Shown: positions 47,121 through 64,000 of the stretch, piece after piece | Position numbering within the stretch: the stretch's first letter is position 1 | Layout of the letters: the number at the start of each line of letters is the position of its first letter | Assembly (NCBI GenBank): GCA_034509925.1 | Contig: CM067526.1 | Span: forward strand, 3,973,501 to 4,037,500 | Source: Hirudinaria manillensis | Taxonomy: Eukaryota; Annelida; Clitellata; Hirudinida; Hirudinidae | Direction: 5' to 3' | DNA: 64,000 nt | Notes under the pieces: generated by a model | The model's database searches: none | Told to the model about the DNA's origin: nothing | Seen by the model: only the letters and a program-made list of their open reading frames with translations | Program-made: the position numbers and the translations under genes

Positions 47121-48248
47121 ACTGAATCCGTAATCTCACGGCTCCACCAAGCTTTAAAATGCTTTAAAACCTGCTTTTTTTCGACGACTTAAACGTTTGA
47201 AATTTTAGGACTCAACAAATTGACATTGAACATTTTGCTTATAATTTTTTGTGTGAAATCATTCCCCGTGAAGCAATCGCGTATTAAATTATTATAACGT
47301 TTAATCAAACCATTAACTGTGCGACGGTACTAACAATTACCATACATAACCATATAGATGATTAATATTTCCTAAATATTTACTTAAAATTTAAACTAAG
47401 ACCAGCGGACCGAGCTTTGCTTCAGTGTTCTTTAAACCTAACATTGGCAAGAACATTAAAATTTAGATTCCTTTTCTCAGAGTTTCCTGCTTTGAATTTC
47501 ATAACATCACAAACTCATCAAAACATCAAATTAGCCAGGAATGTAACCTGATTCAGATGCAAACATCTTTTCTAATACCCGCATTTCGCCCATGCATCAC
47601 ATAGTATTTCTGAAGCGCGATTCCTATATTCTCAAACACAGAGTTGCTGCTGCGAGGACTCAAATACTTCATATCTCCCATACCTGAACTGATCCCTTAT
47701 TAATTCGATAATCGTCTCACATTGATTTCATTCCTGACATTCTCCATGCACATTTTCAATTCCATTCCAAATATCAAAACATCGACCAAAGTAAAATAAA
47801 ATAAAAAAAAAGATTTTTAATTGACCACATCAACTTCAGAAAATCTGAAACAAAAAAAAAACTCAGCATATTTGTCGACCAATTTGAATTTCTGATTCAA
47901 AATTCTGATGTTTACAAACAAACAACCCAAACACATGATGTAAGAAAACAAATATGACAAATAAACACAAAAAAAGGAGACTCAAGGAAAATGGTGAAAG
48001 ACACCACACACACACACACATACATATATATAAAAATGATTCAAATGATGTTCTTACTCAGCAGTACCCCGTCCAATACGATTAATAAAGCGCGTAAACT
48101 AATTGAAGAGTTGAAGATCGCATGCAATCAATAGAATGCTGAACCTATTCCGACTTCAGACGTCCGCAGAGAAAAGAACTAATTCCGTAGTCGGGCTACA
48201 GAGGCCATAAAAATCCTTTCCTTGGACTTTGAGAAAGCTTAGCATCGC
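47121..48248. other. Intergenic, secreted protein gene to NT5C2 3' end
   Basis: About 1.1 kb between convergent genes. It contains a CA microsatellite at about 48005-48020 followed by TACATATATA. No gene recognised. Confidence 0.5.
48005..48030. repeat. (CA)n microsatellite with TA tail
   Basis: Uninterrupted CA dinucleotides followed by a short TA-rich run, seen directly. Confidence 0.8.
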
Positions 48249-53619
<5,371 letters not shown>

Positions 53620-54699
53620 TTAACGGACTCGCTTTGCAACAATAATTTTAAAATTAGCATTTAATGTAAGTGGTTCCATTTAAGAGAAACTCTTTTGACT
53701 TTGAAATGTCGAATACATATACCAACTTGGTGCTTCAAACAGATATTCAGCTGGGAAATAATAATTCAATAAGATTGATTTTTTTTTAAATAATTGCTCT
53801 AAGTAAGATTGTCAATACACAATAAATTTGTGAAAAAAATTGTTATGAACCAGAAACGCCGTCACACGACGTCGCTCGAAATCATCTGCAATATTTACAA
53901 AAAGCAAGTATAGTTCAAACAGAATTATTTGATTTTCACAAAAAAAATAATTTTCTTTATTGCTTTGAGCTTTAAATCTGGCTATGACTTGTATTTCATA
54001 TCTCTTAAGTCCACTCCATTTAGTCATAGCTTGTTCGAGTCCCTAGATTTTTGTGTGATTTTTTTTTTGAAGAAAAGTGTTTTAGAAAATCAACGCGCTT
54101 ATTATTTAAAATTTTTAAGCATTTTCAATAAATTGGTTTACTACGACATTTCATTTGTTTACTTGATAACCTGATTCCAAAAGATTTCTCAGAAGTCTTA
54201 TTTATTCTGCTAGAAGCGGCAATTATATTAATGAAAAAATACGGCCATCATTTCAACACATTATGTTTTGTTTAAATAAAGACCTGCAATAGATAGTCAG
54301 AAATGAGATTACTTAAAAGTTGGACATTTTATCATATTTAGTATTGAAAAAGAGATCGACTTAGGTGGTTTTTCTTTTACTCATAAATTGAACACAAAAT
54401 ATTTTCGAACCTTTCAATTTAAAGCATGTCCGCTACATTCAGCTACAATAAGCTTCGAAAAATATACGATTTTAATGTTGTTTTACGGATATTATTCCTG
54501 TAAACATTTTATGAATTAGCTAATTAATATCACTCAATTATATTCTCTTAGCACTAATCTTGTTAATCTTGAAAGGTGAGTATATTTACCTCGTGAATTT
54601 TCTTTTAAACATTGGTGTACATTTGTATATTGTGTCCGCGGTATTTGACCTGCTTTACTAATATCACCTTTGATCTAAGGGCCTTTCTGTTGGGAAGAC
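53620..54699. other. Bidirectional promoter region, NT5C2 and GSS
   Basis: About 1.1 kb between two head-to-head genes. It must contain both promoters. The minus- and plus-strand open frames at 53812-54027 and 53929-54174 are AT-rich and unsupported. Confidence 0.5.
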
Positions 54700-57651
54700 A
54701 TGGATACGGTTTCAAAAAATATTTTAAATGATACTCTGAAGGACAAAAGCATAATTTCTACTTCTAAAGACATTGTTTCGACTTTAGGTAACAATTAACA
54801 TCCAATTACAATTTTGTGTTAATTCAGATCGCCATGAATTAAAAACTATAAATTCAACACAAGGATGTTTGGTGAGAAAAGTTGAAAACTCCGCCTCGGA
54901 GGATAGCATACAACATGCTCCCTTTTCTCTGCTTCCAAGTCCATTTCCCAGGAAATGCTTTGAGGAAGCTCTTTCTATTCACCAAGGTATTCAACTGATG
55001 CTCCACAAAATAGCACATGACCATGCATTTTTATGGGATTGCCTGAAATCGTAAGTTGCATTTAGATTGCTCGCAATACTTATATTATTTCAATATTGTT
55101 AAGATTACCACAACAAGCTTTACATTTATTAATTAATTTGTAATTAAATAGATGGCAGTGCTAATAGTAACATTTTTGTTCAAAAGTGTTGTAAAGGTTG
55201 ATGATTACACAAGGAAGCTCTGGGAAATCTATGATACTGTTCATAGAGAAGGATATCAACAGGTATTCATAAATGTTACTCATAAAGGGCTAATCATTGT
55301 CTTAAACATCTTAAAAATAACTTGTTCCAAGCCTTTGTGCCTTGCCATGATAAGGTCGGATTACATGTTGCACACGACGCAAAAGGCAAATCAAGGTAGT
55401 GAAGTGGACCAGTATGAGAAGCTGCCACCAACTTCTCTCAAGCAAGTAGAGATGAACACCATTTCTTCAAGTATGGGTGGATTAGCACAACAACTCCATC
55501 ATTATCACAGGTGATTGGGACTGATAATTACCAGCAGAAATGTTCTTTTAATTATGTAATAAATGGTAATAGCAGTAATGGTTTTTATTTGCTTTTATTA
55601 TTTTGAAAATTTGAGAGTTTTAATATTTTTGTTATCCTCATATTGTTGTTTTTTAGGCTTTTCACAGGCAAAGTGCTTGGTGCCCAACATATTGAAAAGG
55701 TGGACTTTGTGACTCATTTGATGTTTTAGTGATGCTTATTCATCTTATATTATAATTTATATAATTTATGTGAACAATTTATTTAACAAGGTTTTGAATT
55801 CAGACAAAAAATTCGCAAACAAATTATCCTAGTTTTAAAAGTGGCTTGACAATTGCATTGATCAATCCATTGATCAATCAATCCATTCAAAAACATTTAA
55901 CCTGCAAACACTGAGTGCATGGCTGCTCGATTGATTTCAGGTCCCAGCAAACAATGCACACGAGTGTTTGGCCGAGGGATTGGTCACTGCTTGGAAAGCT
56001 TATGGAAATGAAAAGTATGTCGAAGATGATGTCATAAATGTCCTAATTCATCAATTTGCAATTTGCAATCTGCAATTTGAAAATTTCATTTTTATGTTTC
56101 AAGAATATAATATAATATTTCATACTTAACTTTTAAACATGTAGACATGAATCTCATATTCACATTATGTTCATTATTATAATCTACATTAACATATTCA
56201 AATGTGATCGTTCGTACGATCAGTGCAGCCATCCTGTTCCTGGTTTACGAAGTGGAGCGAAACATTTACGATCACAGACTCCTCGAAACTTCGGTGATGA
56301 AACTCGAACCACGAGTCAGACTCGTCAGGAGATCCATGCCTTACCTCCAGAAACATCTCGTCATGGATGCCAAGAAGAAACTTTGGGTGTGAGTTTTTTG
56401 TTTTGCCCTGTGATATTAAAGATTTAGTGCATTTAATTAGATAAGTGATTTATCATTTATATTTTAATATATTATTTGAACATTTTTTGAGATTTATTCC
56501 TTAAATGAGGTGAATAATATTATCCTCCCTTGTCATTAAATCAAGTGAAATCGATCAAAAATTGTCTTAGGAGAAGTTATCAACTCAAATTGAATTGACA
56601 AAAGACTGCAGTTTATTTGTCGTTGATTTTCAGAGACGGAGTGGAACTGGCCGTGATTTACCAGAGGTGTTTGTACACCCCGAAGGATTTCACGAGCGAC
56701 GACACTTGGAAGTGCAGGCTGGTGATGGAAAGATCCAAAGCCATCCTTTGTCCGAACGCAGGTTTCCACCTGGCAGGGACGAAAAAGGTTCAACAGGTCC
56801 TTTCCAAACCTGGTGTTCTCGAAAGATTCGTGGAAAATGCAGAGATGAGGGAAAGGATTAGGAAGACTTTTATGATGATGTTTAGTTTGGAAAAGGTGGG
56901 GTTTTTAAAAAAAATTTTTTTATTGCATTTCCAAGCTAATAATGTTTATTGATGATCAATATGTATTGTGGAGTGTTTCATGAAAACATGGCATTCTTGC
57001 AGGATGAAGAAGGTGACAGAGCAATTGATGAAGCCATTAAGAATTATGATAAATTTGTTCTCAAACCTCAGAGAGAAGGAGGAGGTACTAATATTTTTAA
57101 GTTTATTTTTCTTTTCTTTAATTTCTAATTTTAATTTGATTTGAAGTATCTTATTAAACATTTGTGAAATTAATGATACAAGTTAGTCTAATAAAAATGT
57201 CACTTTCAGGTAACAATGTCTATGGCCAAAATGTGGCCACCAAACTGAACAGCATAAAAGACTCAGAGGAAAGGTTATCGTACATCCTGATGGAGAGGAT
57301 CAACACCATGGTCGTCAGGAACGTCCCCATCAGGGCTTGCTCCGATGCCCCCGTCGAACCCTCTTCCATGGTGTCGGAGTTGGGGGTTTACGGATTCCTC
57401 GTCGGGTGAGTCGTGAATGTAACGTAAACGTAGAGGTTACGTGGTAATTAAACTATGAAACTTAACTTAGGATGTTTTTATGATTGATTTATTAATGAAA
57501 TACTTTCATTAAAACTCCAAATAGGTCCAAAGAAAACATCATGATAAACAAACAGGGAGGGTACCTACTCAGAACCAAAAGGGTCGGTACCGACGAAGGT
57601 GGCGTTGCCACCGGATACTCGGTTCTCGACAGTCCTTACCTGGTGGAATGA
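54700..57651 (+). CDS. GSS: Glutathione synthetase
   Basis: Exons: 54700-54787, 54828-55050, 55187-55262, 55332-55510, 55657-55699, 55941-56014, 56224-56388, 56634-56895, 57003-57084, 57210-57405, 57525-57651, giving 504 aa (human 474). Family blocks in order: [47 protein letters not shown] (substrate site), [21 protein letters not shown]-type [46 protein letters not shown] (glycine-rich loop that closes on ATP), [15 protein letters not shown] and the alanine-loop region [11 protein letters not shown]. The enzyme joins gamma-glutamylcysteine and glycine with ATP in the cytosol, as a homodimer. The first exon (29 codons) is poorly conserved, so an alternative first exon is possible. The gene is head-to-head with NT5C2. 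Confidence 0.94.
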
Positions 57652-60200
57652 AGAGCACAAAACTGAATTTTTGAGTAGTGAATTCATTTTTTTTTGTCTT
57701 TGTGAATCATCTGGTGACATCTGTCGATATCCTACCAACAAAAAAAGAAATTCTCACATTGGCGCCAGCTGTCGAATTAAGCAGACGATTGTAGTTTTAT
57801 TTTCTGAACAAAAGATGCCGCTCTCTTTGACTGGACTGCTTATGTAGAAGTTTGAATTTATATTTTATTAGTTTTTGCTATTATTTGGGGTAATTATTAA
57901 CATCTAAAGCAGGTAAACTTCGGCTGTTCGAATGCCATGTCGCTTATAACTCGTGTATTACAATCAAAAATTGATTCTGTGATTGAAAATTTTTTTTTGA
58001 TTTCTTCACCAAAGATTCGAAGCCAGAGATCAATACGAATTTATTTATTGAGAGGTAATGGGTGCAAGTCGAACAGTAAAATTGCACTTTTAAGTACAAA
58101 ATGGAACGTAAAGAATCATTTTAAGAACATAAAGCTAGGGAATTGAGAACGCATTTAGAATTTCGATAAATAATGTAGAATTTAATTGTCTCCACGGTGG
58201 ACCTCGTCTTATGCGCTAGAATTTCGAGTCGAAAATTTGAACCAAGAAGCGGAGGGAATGATGCAAGAAGGACGAGAAAAAGCCAAAATTGGAGATGCGA
58301 GGGAAAGAAGTGGTGGCAATCAATGGAGCATTATTTGGCAATAACCGCTTGATTCGTTGCCACAATACAATTTGTCCTCCATCGCGCATTCCGCTCCCGG
58401 TCATGTGACCGCAGATGTGTTTTCTCTTTCGACAGATGTCAGGACGATCTCTAGCAAGATTCCATCCAATAAGGAACTATTATATTATGCCATCCAAACT
58501 TTATGCACATTATTTGCAAATATTTGTAATATTATGTTGCTATCGTTGCCAGAATTTCTGATAATTATAGGCGATATTATTCCAAATCATCGAAAAGGTT
58601 GCCAGTGCGACATTGAGACCGCCATTTGTCTTTTTTTGATGTTTGATCTTTTGTATCTCCCAACTGCAGGTTGGAACAATGCAATGTCATTAGCATCGTG
58701 CCTGGGTCTTTGTGTTCTCAAAAGATAAGCTGTTGTATTCAAAAGCCATCGTCGTAGTCTTCATCTTTTTTTCCATCTTCATGTTTCATCATGTTGCCTT
58801 CAGTCTGTTAGCATTGAATTCTTTTTTTTTTTAGCGAAGACGAGTTTCAAACTTGAGACGAAAAATGTTTTTAAGCAAAAAAAAAAGTGAAAATCAAATG
58901 ACATGGAATAAAAAGATGACGATGATGACAATAAAATGACGACGACGATGACGCCGGCTAGCGAGACACGACCGAGAGAGGGAGAAGACGGAAAGAGGCA
59001 GTTAGAGGCAGCACATTAACACCCCTCAACTGGAGAGCAATCCATTGTCCGTCCGCATTTTGCCTCGGTTCCAGGGGATTAGCACGGCATTAGCAACCGA
59101 AAGCATAATGCTGTACACAATTTACCACAAGTTCGGGATTACGGCCAGCCTTCCAAAGACAAGCGTCGACATCTTAAGAGCACTTCGCGGCTTCTACCTC
59201 TTAATGTCATCATCATCATCGTCATCATCGTCATCATCTTGATCATGATCGACATTGCGGCTTAATAACCTCCATTACAATCCAATGCCATCGTCATCGT
59301 GACTGTTTAAAGTGGAAATAATAGTCAACACAAATAGAAAAATTAATCCAGAAATCAATTGATGTTTATTTATAATTTAATGTAAATTATTCCTTTCTAA
59401 TCTAAAATTCAATTATGGAAGCATATATATGTTCAGAAATATTTGTGACTGATTAATTTAAGAATAAATGCATAAAAACATGTTTAGACAAACATTAAAC
59501 TCCAGTAATATTTATATAATTTGTAATAATAATAATAAATAAATAATAAATATAAATTAATAATAATAAATGTTATATAAAATAAATTAAATATATGGAT
59601 ATTTTTATGTATATATATATAATTTTTTTTTATTAAAAATATAATAACATGATAAAGAAATAATAAAGTTTAAGATAAAAATCACTCATTACCGAATCCA
59701 GAAAGGACACGTTTGGACACGCAGCTTAAATCAAGTGAAACGCAAAATGGCGTTATTTTCTTCATTCAAGACTTATATTGTAAAACCATAAAAATAAAAT
59801 AAATATTATTTTAGGAATAAAGTTGCATTTAATGCATACACAAAAGCTGGCCGATTCAATGTACATCTGAATAGATTGTATTTAATGCATACGCAAAAAT
59901 TAGCAGATACATTTTTTACATATACATTTTATCCTTATGCATTCATTTTATCGTTAATTTGTTCAAAATTCCGAGGTGAATTACTTTCTAGAGTCAAAAT
60001 CATAATTACTTGGACGTAATTTAAGCATAATTTGTTGTGCAGTTGAATTTAATTGGCTCGGTTGGTTGAGTTTCTACATGCCTTCTTATGCTACGCACAA
60101 GTGACTGATGTGAAGCGTCTCTGATGCCACACTCGACGACTTGTATTGAAGACGAATTACGGTTACGTAGCCAGACACATTACAATCGTGCACAAGCATC
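57652..60200. other. Non-coding region downstream of GSS
   Basis: No supported gene. The 123-codon open frame at 58357-58728 has no domain I know. There is a GATGACGACGACGATGAC block near 58915-58950 and a TCATCATCATCGTCATCATC block at 59205-59240. An AAT/TAA-rich stretch lies at 59520-59620. GC-richer islands (58900-59250) may be regulatory sequence. Confidence 0.4.
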
Positions 60201-60302
60201 CATACAAAACCTAGAAACTATTTCGAATGTTTCAGGACGTTGAAGCAATTCGAGTGGTCAAACGCACGGCAACAGGCACGTACAGACACGCATAGAGGCA
60301 AC

Positions 60303-60308
<6 letters not shown>

Positions 60309-60338
<30 letters not shown>
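60309..60338. repeat. (GA)n microsatellite
   Basis: Fifteen uninterrupted GA units. The open frames that overlap it on both strands (60218-60554) are products of this repeat and its purine-rich flank. Confidence 0.9.
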
Positions 60339-60341
<3 letters not shown>

Positions 60342-60547
60342 GTGGAAGAAGGAAGATGGAAGGACAAGAGGAGAAAAAAAGAAAGAGAGCCGAGGCAAGG
60401 AACGGACGACAAAAGGAAAAAGAAATTATTTTCGGCAGTTGCATTCCGAGTGTTATGGAGGCGAACAGAGGAGGGTCGGGGTCGCCAGCAGGCACCATCC
60501 ATCTTGGATTTTGTGGTTGACGGCTGTACGCTCCCGCACACATCAAT

Positions 60548-60574
60548 CACGTGACCCGGGCAGCTGTGACGTCA
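60548..60574. promoter_or_regulatory. E-box / E-box / CRE cluster
   Basis: Three perfect palindromic sites within 27 bp: CACGTG (60548-60553), CAGCTG (60561-60566) and TGACGTCA (60567-60574). The first two are bHLH sites and the third is a full CREB/ATF site. The surrounding 100 bp is GC-rich compared with the flanks. It may be a promoter or enhancer of a gene that lies outside the window. Confidence 0.5.
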
Positions 60575-60678
60575 TCCCTTTCCATCTGAGTTTCCTCCTA
60601 TTATTTCCATTTTTCCTCGGAAACTTATTTTCCATTTTTAAATGGCGTCCTATGCACGGAGCGATGAATTCCTGGTAA

Positions 60679-62700
60679 TTAATGATAAATAATAATCATG
60701 CTAAATATTATTTCATGTGCCATCCGTTAAAATTCAAAAGTCTGTTCGTGAAAATTCTAAAAAATTTTTTTTACTAATGAAAATTTTTTTAAAATTCTCA
60801 TTAAAAAATAAAATGCAAATAATTTCAAATTAAACAATTGAAGATATTCATAAAGATGTTGAGAAAAAATTAAAAAGAAGCGATTAATTATGCAGGATTT
60901 TCTCCAAATTCCAACAATTGAGCAGAAATGTGGTGACGCAGTGAAGCGTGAAGATACGTTGACTTTTTTATCGACTTGCATCACTGACCTCAGAGTCCTA
61001 ACGCTTGAAAATATTTTCATTTTATTTTTGCACTATTTTTAAAATAAATAAAATTTATAAATGAATTTAATTCTATTGATTATAAATAAATATATAAATA
61101 CGAATGAGTACAAGTTACATCGCAATTTACATTCACAGTTGTATTACATCATAATATAATATTTACATTTATTAAATTGTAATTTAATTATATAAATAGA
61201 AATCTTTAAAAACAAATTTATCTGCACAGCAGGAAACAATTAACACACAGCATATATGTTTATATAATACATCCACAGCATACCAAAACGCATCTACCAC
61301 ACGTGACTATTATTTTTGTATTAGCGATACAAAATAGTGAACCATAGTGTGCCTGACCATCCCAGTTTAGCAACGACAATCAACCACAATCAATCACAAT
61401 CAACCACGATCATCTTCAACCGACTTTAGCATCTGTTCCGCTTTTAAATCGAGTCACGTACGTCTTCCGAGGGATGTGAAGACAGCTCTTTGGGAAGAAC
61501 GAGTAAAAGAAATTGGTTTATGCGGATTCAGAGGCAGATAATTAGGTTTAGCACCCGTGCCCGCGTCTCCTATTCCCGCGAGATCAGAGCCCACCCAAGT
61601 GGAGGCGGGAACTCGAGACATGTGCGTGTAATCTCGTTTCTTCCGAGGTGCGTGTCTCCTGCTCCTGCGGTCGTCCGCGGTCCCCAGTGTGTGTGTGGGT
61701 GGTCGTTTGTGTTTATGTGTGCGTGTGCGTGCGTGTGTGTCCTTTGTGTATGGTCGTTCGTGCAAGTTTTTTTGTGATTGTGCTATTTAAATATGTACAG
61801 TTACTTGGATATACTTGGATGACTTGGATGTTGATTTCCTTCGAATCCTTCGAATGTTGATGAGGATGACAGCTTATGCACGTGATTGTACGTGCATTTA
61901 AGGAGTAAATTGAGGGGCAATGTTCTTTTGCACGTGTGGTCTCGGGGTGCACGGACTGTTTGTATGCCATGCACGGAAGGAGATTATTAAATTAGGTCCG
62001 ACGTTATTCATTTTATTTGGAAACAAATTTACTTCTTTTGCAAGTATTTAGACTTTTAAATTATAGAGTTAATAAATAAATAAATAAAGATATTAATTCA
62101 GTATTTTTATTTATAAATTTCCATTTAATAAAATGTTATGCATAAATAAAATTACTTAAGTTTATTTTTAATTCTTTTATCAAAGAATTCTGAGAATATG
62201 CAAATCCCAATGCATTCTTGGTGCATCAGAAAACAAATGAAAAATTTATTTTAATACATTTCCATGCATAATTTTAAATTTTATTGCCTAAAATGAATAA
62301 AATAATTTTAAAATAAATTTATTATTTCAAATACCGAATCCTTGGATGTCCTCGACTTACTTCTAATTCATTAATTTATATTTAAATTAAATATATTATT
62401 TAATCAATAATATTTGAATTAAACAATTTCAAGTTTGGTAGTTTATCTAATTAGCTAAGCGTTAGTTTATTGCTGACCATTAAAATTGATTATTGGGAAT
62501 TGAATATTTTTATCGAGTCTTAATTATCAAGTCTTAATTAATCGATTTGTTTTAAAATTAATTTCTGAGAATATCGCAGGAAACCATGAAAACAGGCATT
62601 TCTATCCATTAATGACTTCCAATCACAACAACCAACACCCAAGACCCTTTTTGGCACCATCATTATCATCACCAACATCATCACCATAACCATCGCCACA
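60679..62700. other. Non-coding region
   Basis: AT-rich with a GC-richer patch at 61440-61760. The patch contains a TG/TGCG run (about 61685-61745). No gene supported. Confidence 0.4.
61685..61745. repeat. Imperfect (TG)n / (TGCG)n tract
   Basis: GTGTGTGTGGG... and GTGTGCGTGTGCGTGCGTG interspersed with TTTG. The open frames across it on both strands are low-complexity and not supported as genes. Confidence 0.7.
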
Positions 62701-62818
62701 ACGTAACATCATCACAATGATCTTCATCACAATTGTATTTTTTCGTCATCAATACCACCTTTGCCACTGCCATTACCATCACCACCTCCACCACCATTCT
62801 CCTCCCCCTCCTCATCGT

Positions 62819-62867
62819 CCTCCTCCTCCTCCTCCTCCTCCTCCTCATCATCATCATCATCATCATG
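62819..62867. repeat. (CTC)n-(ATC)n trinucleotide microsatellite
   Basis: About nine CTC units run directly into about seven ATC units. Further ATC/ACC-rich sequence extends on both sides (62650-62960). Open frames here on both strands (for example poly-Glu, poly-Asp or poly-His) are artefacts. Confidence 0.85.
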
Positions 62868-63113
62868 ATCTATTCTGCCAAACGTGCAACAGTAGTATTC
62901 ATAATCACTATCATCAACATCAAACATGATCATCATCACCACCACCATCATCATCATTCTCAACGTGGTTGTCATCATCCACAACAAGAACAAGCACCCA
63001 CCACTGAAAACTTAAACACCTTCCTTCCTTTTTCCAACACTCAACCTCACCTGGTAAAAGGAAAAGTCTTCTTCATCCTCGGGACGTAATATTATAATTT
63101 AACAAGAAAATGA

Positions 63114-63180
63114 TTTATTTATTTATTTATTCATTCATCCATTCATTCGTTCGTTCGTTCGTTCATTCATTCACTCATTC
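63114..63180. repeat. (TTTA)n-(TTCA)n-(TTCG)n tetranucleotide tract
   Basis: A run of tetramers that changes from TTTA to TTCA/TTCC to TTCG and back to TTCA, seen directly. Confidence 0.85.
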
Positions 63181-63318
63181 CATGCCATGCAACGTCAGAC
63201 TCGGTTATATTTATGTCATGAAAATAATATTATATATTTACTTGCAATTACAAGAAATTACGAACAATTAAGGTTTAAATGTAATCATATTATATTACAT
63301 TATTCTTATTATGAACGT

Positions 63319-63385
63319 TTATAGTATTATTATTATTATTATACTAATACTTATTATTATTATTATTTATTATTATTGTTATTAA
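63319..63385. repeat. (ATT)n microsatellite
   Basis: Repeated TTATTA units with few interruptions. Confidence 0.8.
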
Positions 63386-64000
63386 TGTTATCGCTATTGT
63401 TTATTGTTACAACACGTAAAGATATCCAAAAGACTTTGTAAGTCATGTTTAAAGTAAATTTAAACTTGAAAAAGGTGTACAATTCACCTGTCTGCGTTCT
63501 GATTGGTCGGTCACGGTTGAATGAATTTCTATTCGTTCCAGGTGAACAATGACGTGAGATCTGATTTGTCGACGTCGAAGCAATTCAGGTGTCGCCTGGA
63601 AACCATGGAAACGTGGGACTGCAAGTGACGCTGGCACCTGACAACGTGGAATTCAATTCCAAGAGTCATGCGATGTCATGGCAACCGCTACATTCACGTG
63701 GAACCATCGGATGTTACGTAACTCAATCTTAAATCATTGTTTCATATTAACTTTTAATCGTATTTTAATTATTATTATTATTATATTGTTAATTGTTATT
63801 AATCATATTGGTAAAACCAATGAAACGTGATAATACTAGTTATCATAGTAACAACGCAACATTACTGTGGTGATGATGATGATTATTATTATTGTTGTGG
63901 TTATTATTATTATTATTATTATTGTTATTATTATTATTACTATTATTATTTATTAATTAAAATGCTCTCATCGTTCAGAGTCAAGATGTCGCGACTCTGC
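63386..64000. other. Right end, non-coding, with further (ATT)n tracts
   Basis: A GC-richer segment (63480-63720) includes a CCAAT box in reverse (CTGATTGGTCGG) and several ACGT cores. Further ATT repeats lie at 63765-63785 and 63880-63955. No gene supported. Confidence 0.45.

Noticed and set aside
58357-58728. 123-codon plus-strand frame with hydrophobic stretches
   Set aside because: Starts at an ordinary ATG but has no homologue I recognise, no clear splice partners and no consistent codon pattern. Not enough to call a gene.
60218-60554. Overlapping open frames on both strands, 104-110 codons
   Set aside because: They are produced by the (GA)n tract and its purine-rich flank. No domain, and equally open on both strands.
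62681-63089. Poly-Met/Arg, poly-His, poly-Asp/Glu and poly-Leu/Ile open frames
   Set aside because: All read through the CTC/ATC microsatellite in different frames.

Overview
The window is nuclear DNA from an invertebrate animal, most likely an arthropod. It is AT-rich, and its genes are split by short GT-AG introns (mostly 60-500 bp) with TATA-type promoters. It carries a clear orthologue of the arthropod photoreceptor factor Glass, an arthropod-like QCR8, and no bacterial-style operons. The species cannot be named from the sequence. All exon models below were built by hand from splice signals and reading frame.

Layout. (1) 1-23,924, plus strand: a tandem array of five related adhesion-type (class B2) GPCR genes. 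They are the 3' end of one gene (A), then B (15 exons, 806 aa), C (15 exons, interrupted by an in-frame TGA), D (15 exons, 777 aa) and E (15 exons, 859 aa). Each has a signal peptide, an HRM-like cysteine domain, a GAIN-like region, a GPS-like CxC motif without the cleavage residues, and seven membrane helices. (2) 26,480-29,290, minus: the five-zinc-finger gene glass. (3) 32,809-33,140, minus: UQCRQ/QCR8, a small complex III subunit that ORF length alone would miss. (4) 34,665-35,792, minus: a KCTD8/12/16-like BTB protein with an insertion inside the BTB domain. (5) 37,729-39,243, plus: a secreted GH5 endoglycoceramidase. (6) 39,538-41,437, minus: the ZIP7/Catsup zinc transporter. (7) 42,279-42,935, minus: TMEM186. 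(8) 43,711-44,855, minus: two nearly identical U3 snoRNA genes with a degenerate U3 copy between them. (9) 46,473-47,120, plus: an unrecognised secreted, glycosylated, proline-rich protein with a TATA promoter. (10) 48,249-53,619, minus: cytosolic 5'-nucleotidase II (NT5C2), 15 exons. (11) 54,700-57,651, plus: glutathione synthetase (GSS), 11 exons, head-to-head with NT5C2. (12) 57,652-64,000: no convincing gene, but many microsatellites and a CRE/E-box cluster.

The housekeeping genes on the right (QCR8, ZIP7, TMEM186, NT5C2, GSS, U3) serve unrelated pathways and look like ordinary dense gene neighbours. The left third is different: a locally expanded, rapidly changing receptor family whose membrane exons look homogenised between copies while the ectodomains diverge. 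The most interesting points are this receptor family, the U3 snoRNA cluster with its shared upstream blocks, and the interrupted BTB domain of the KCTD gene.
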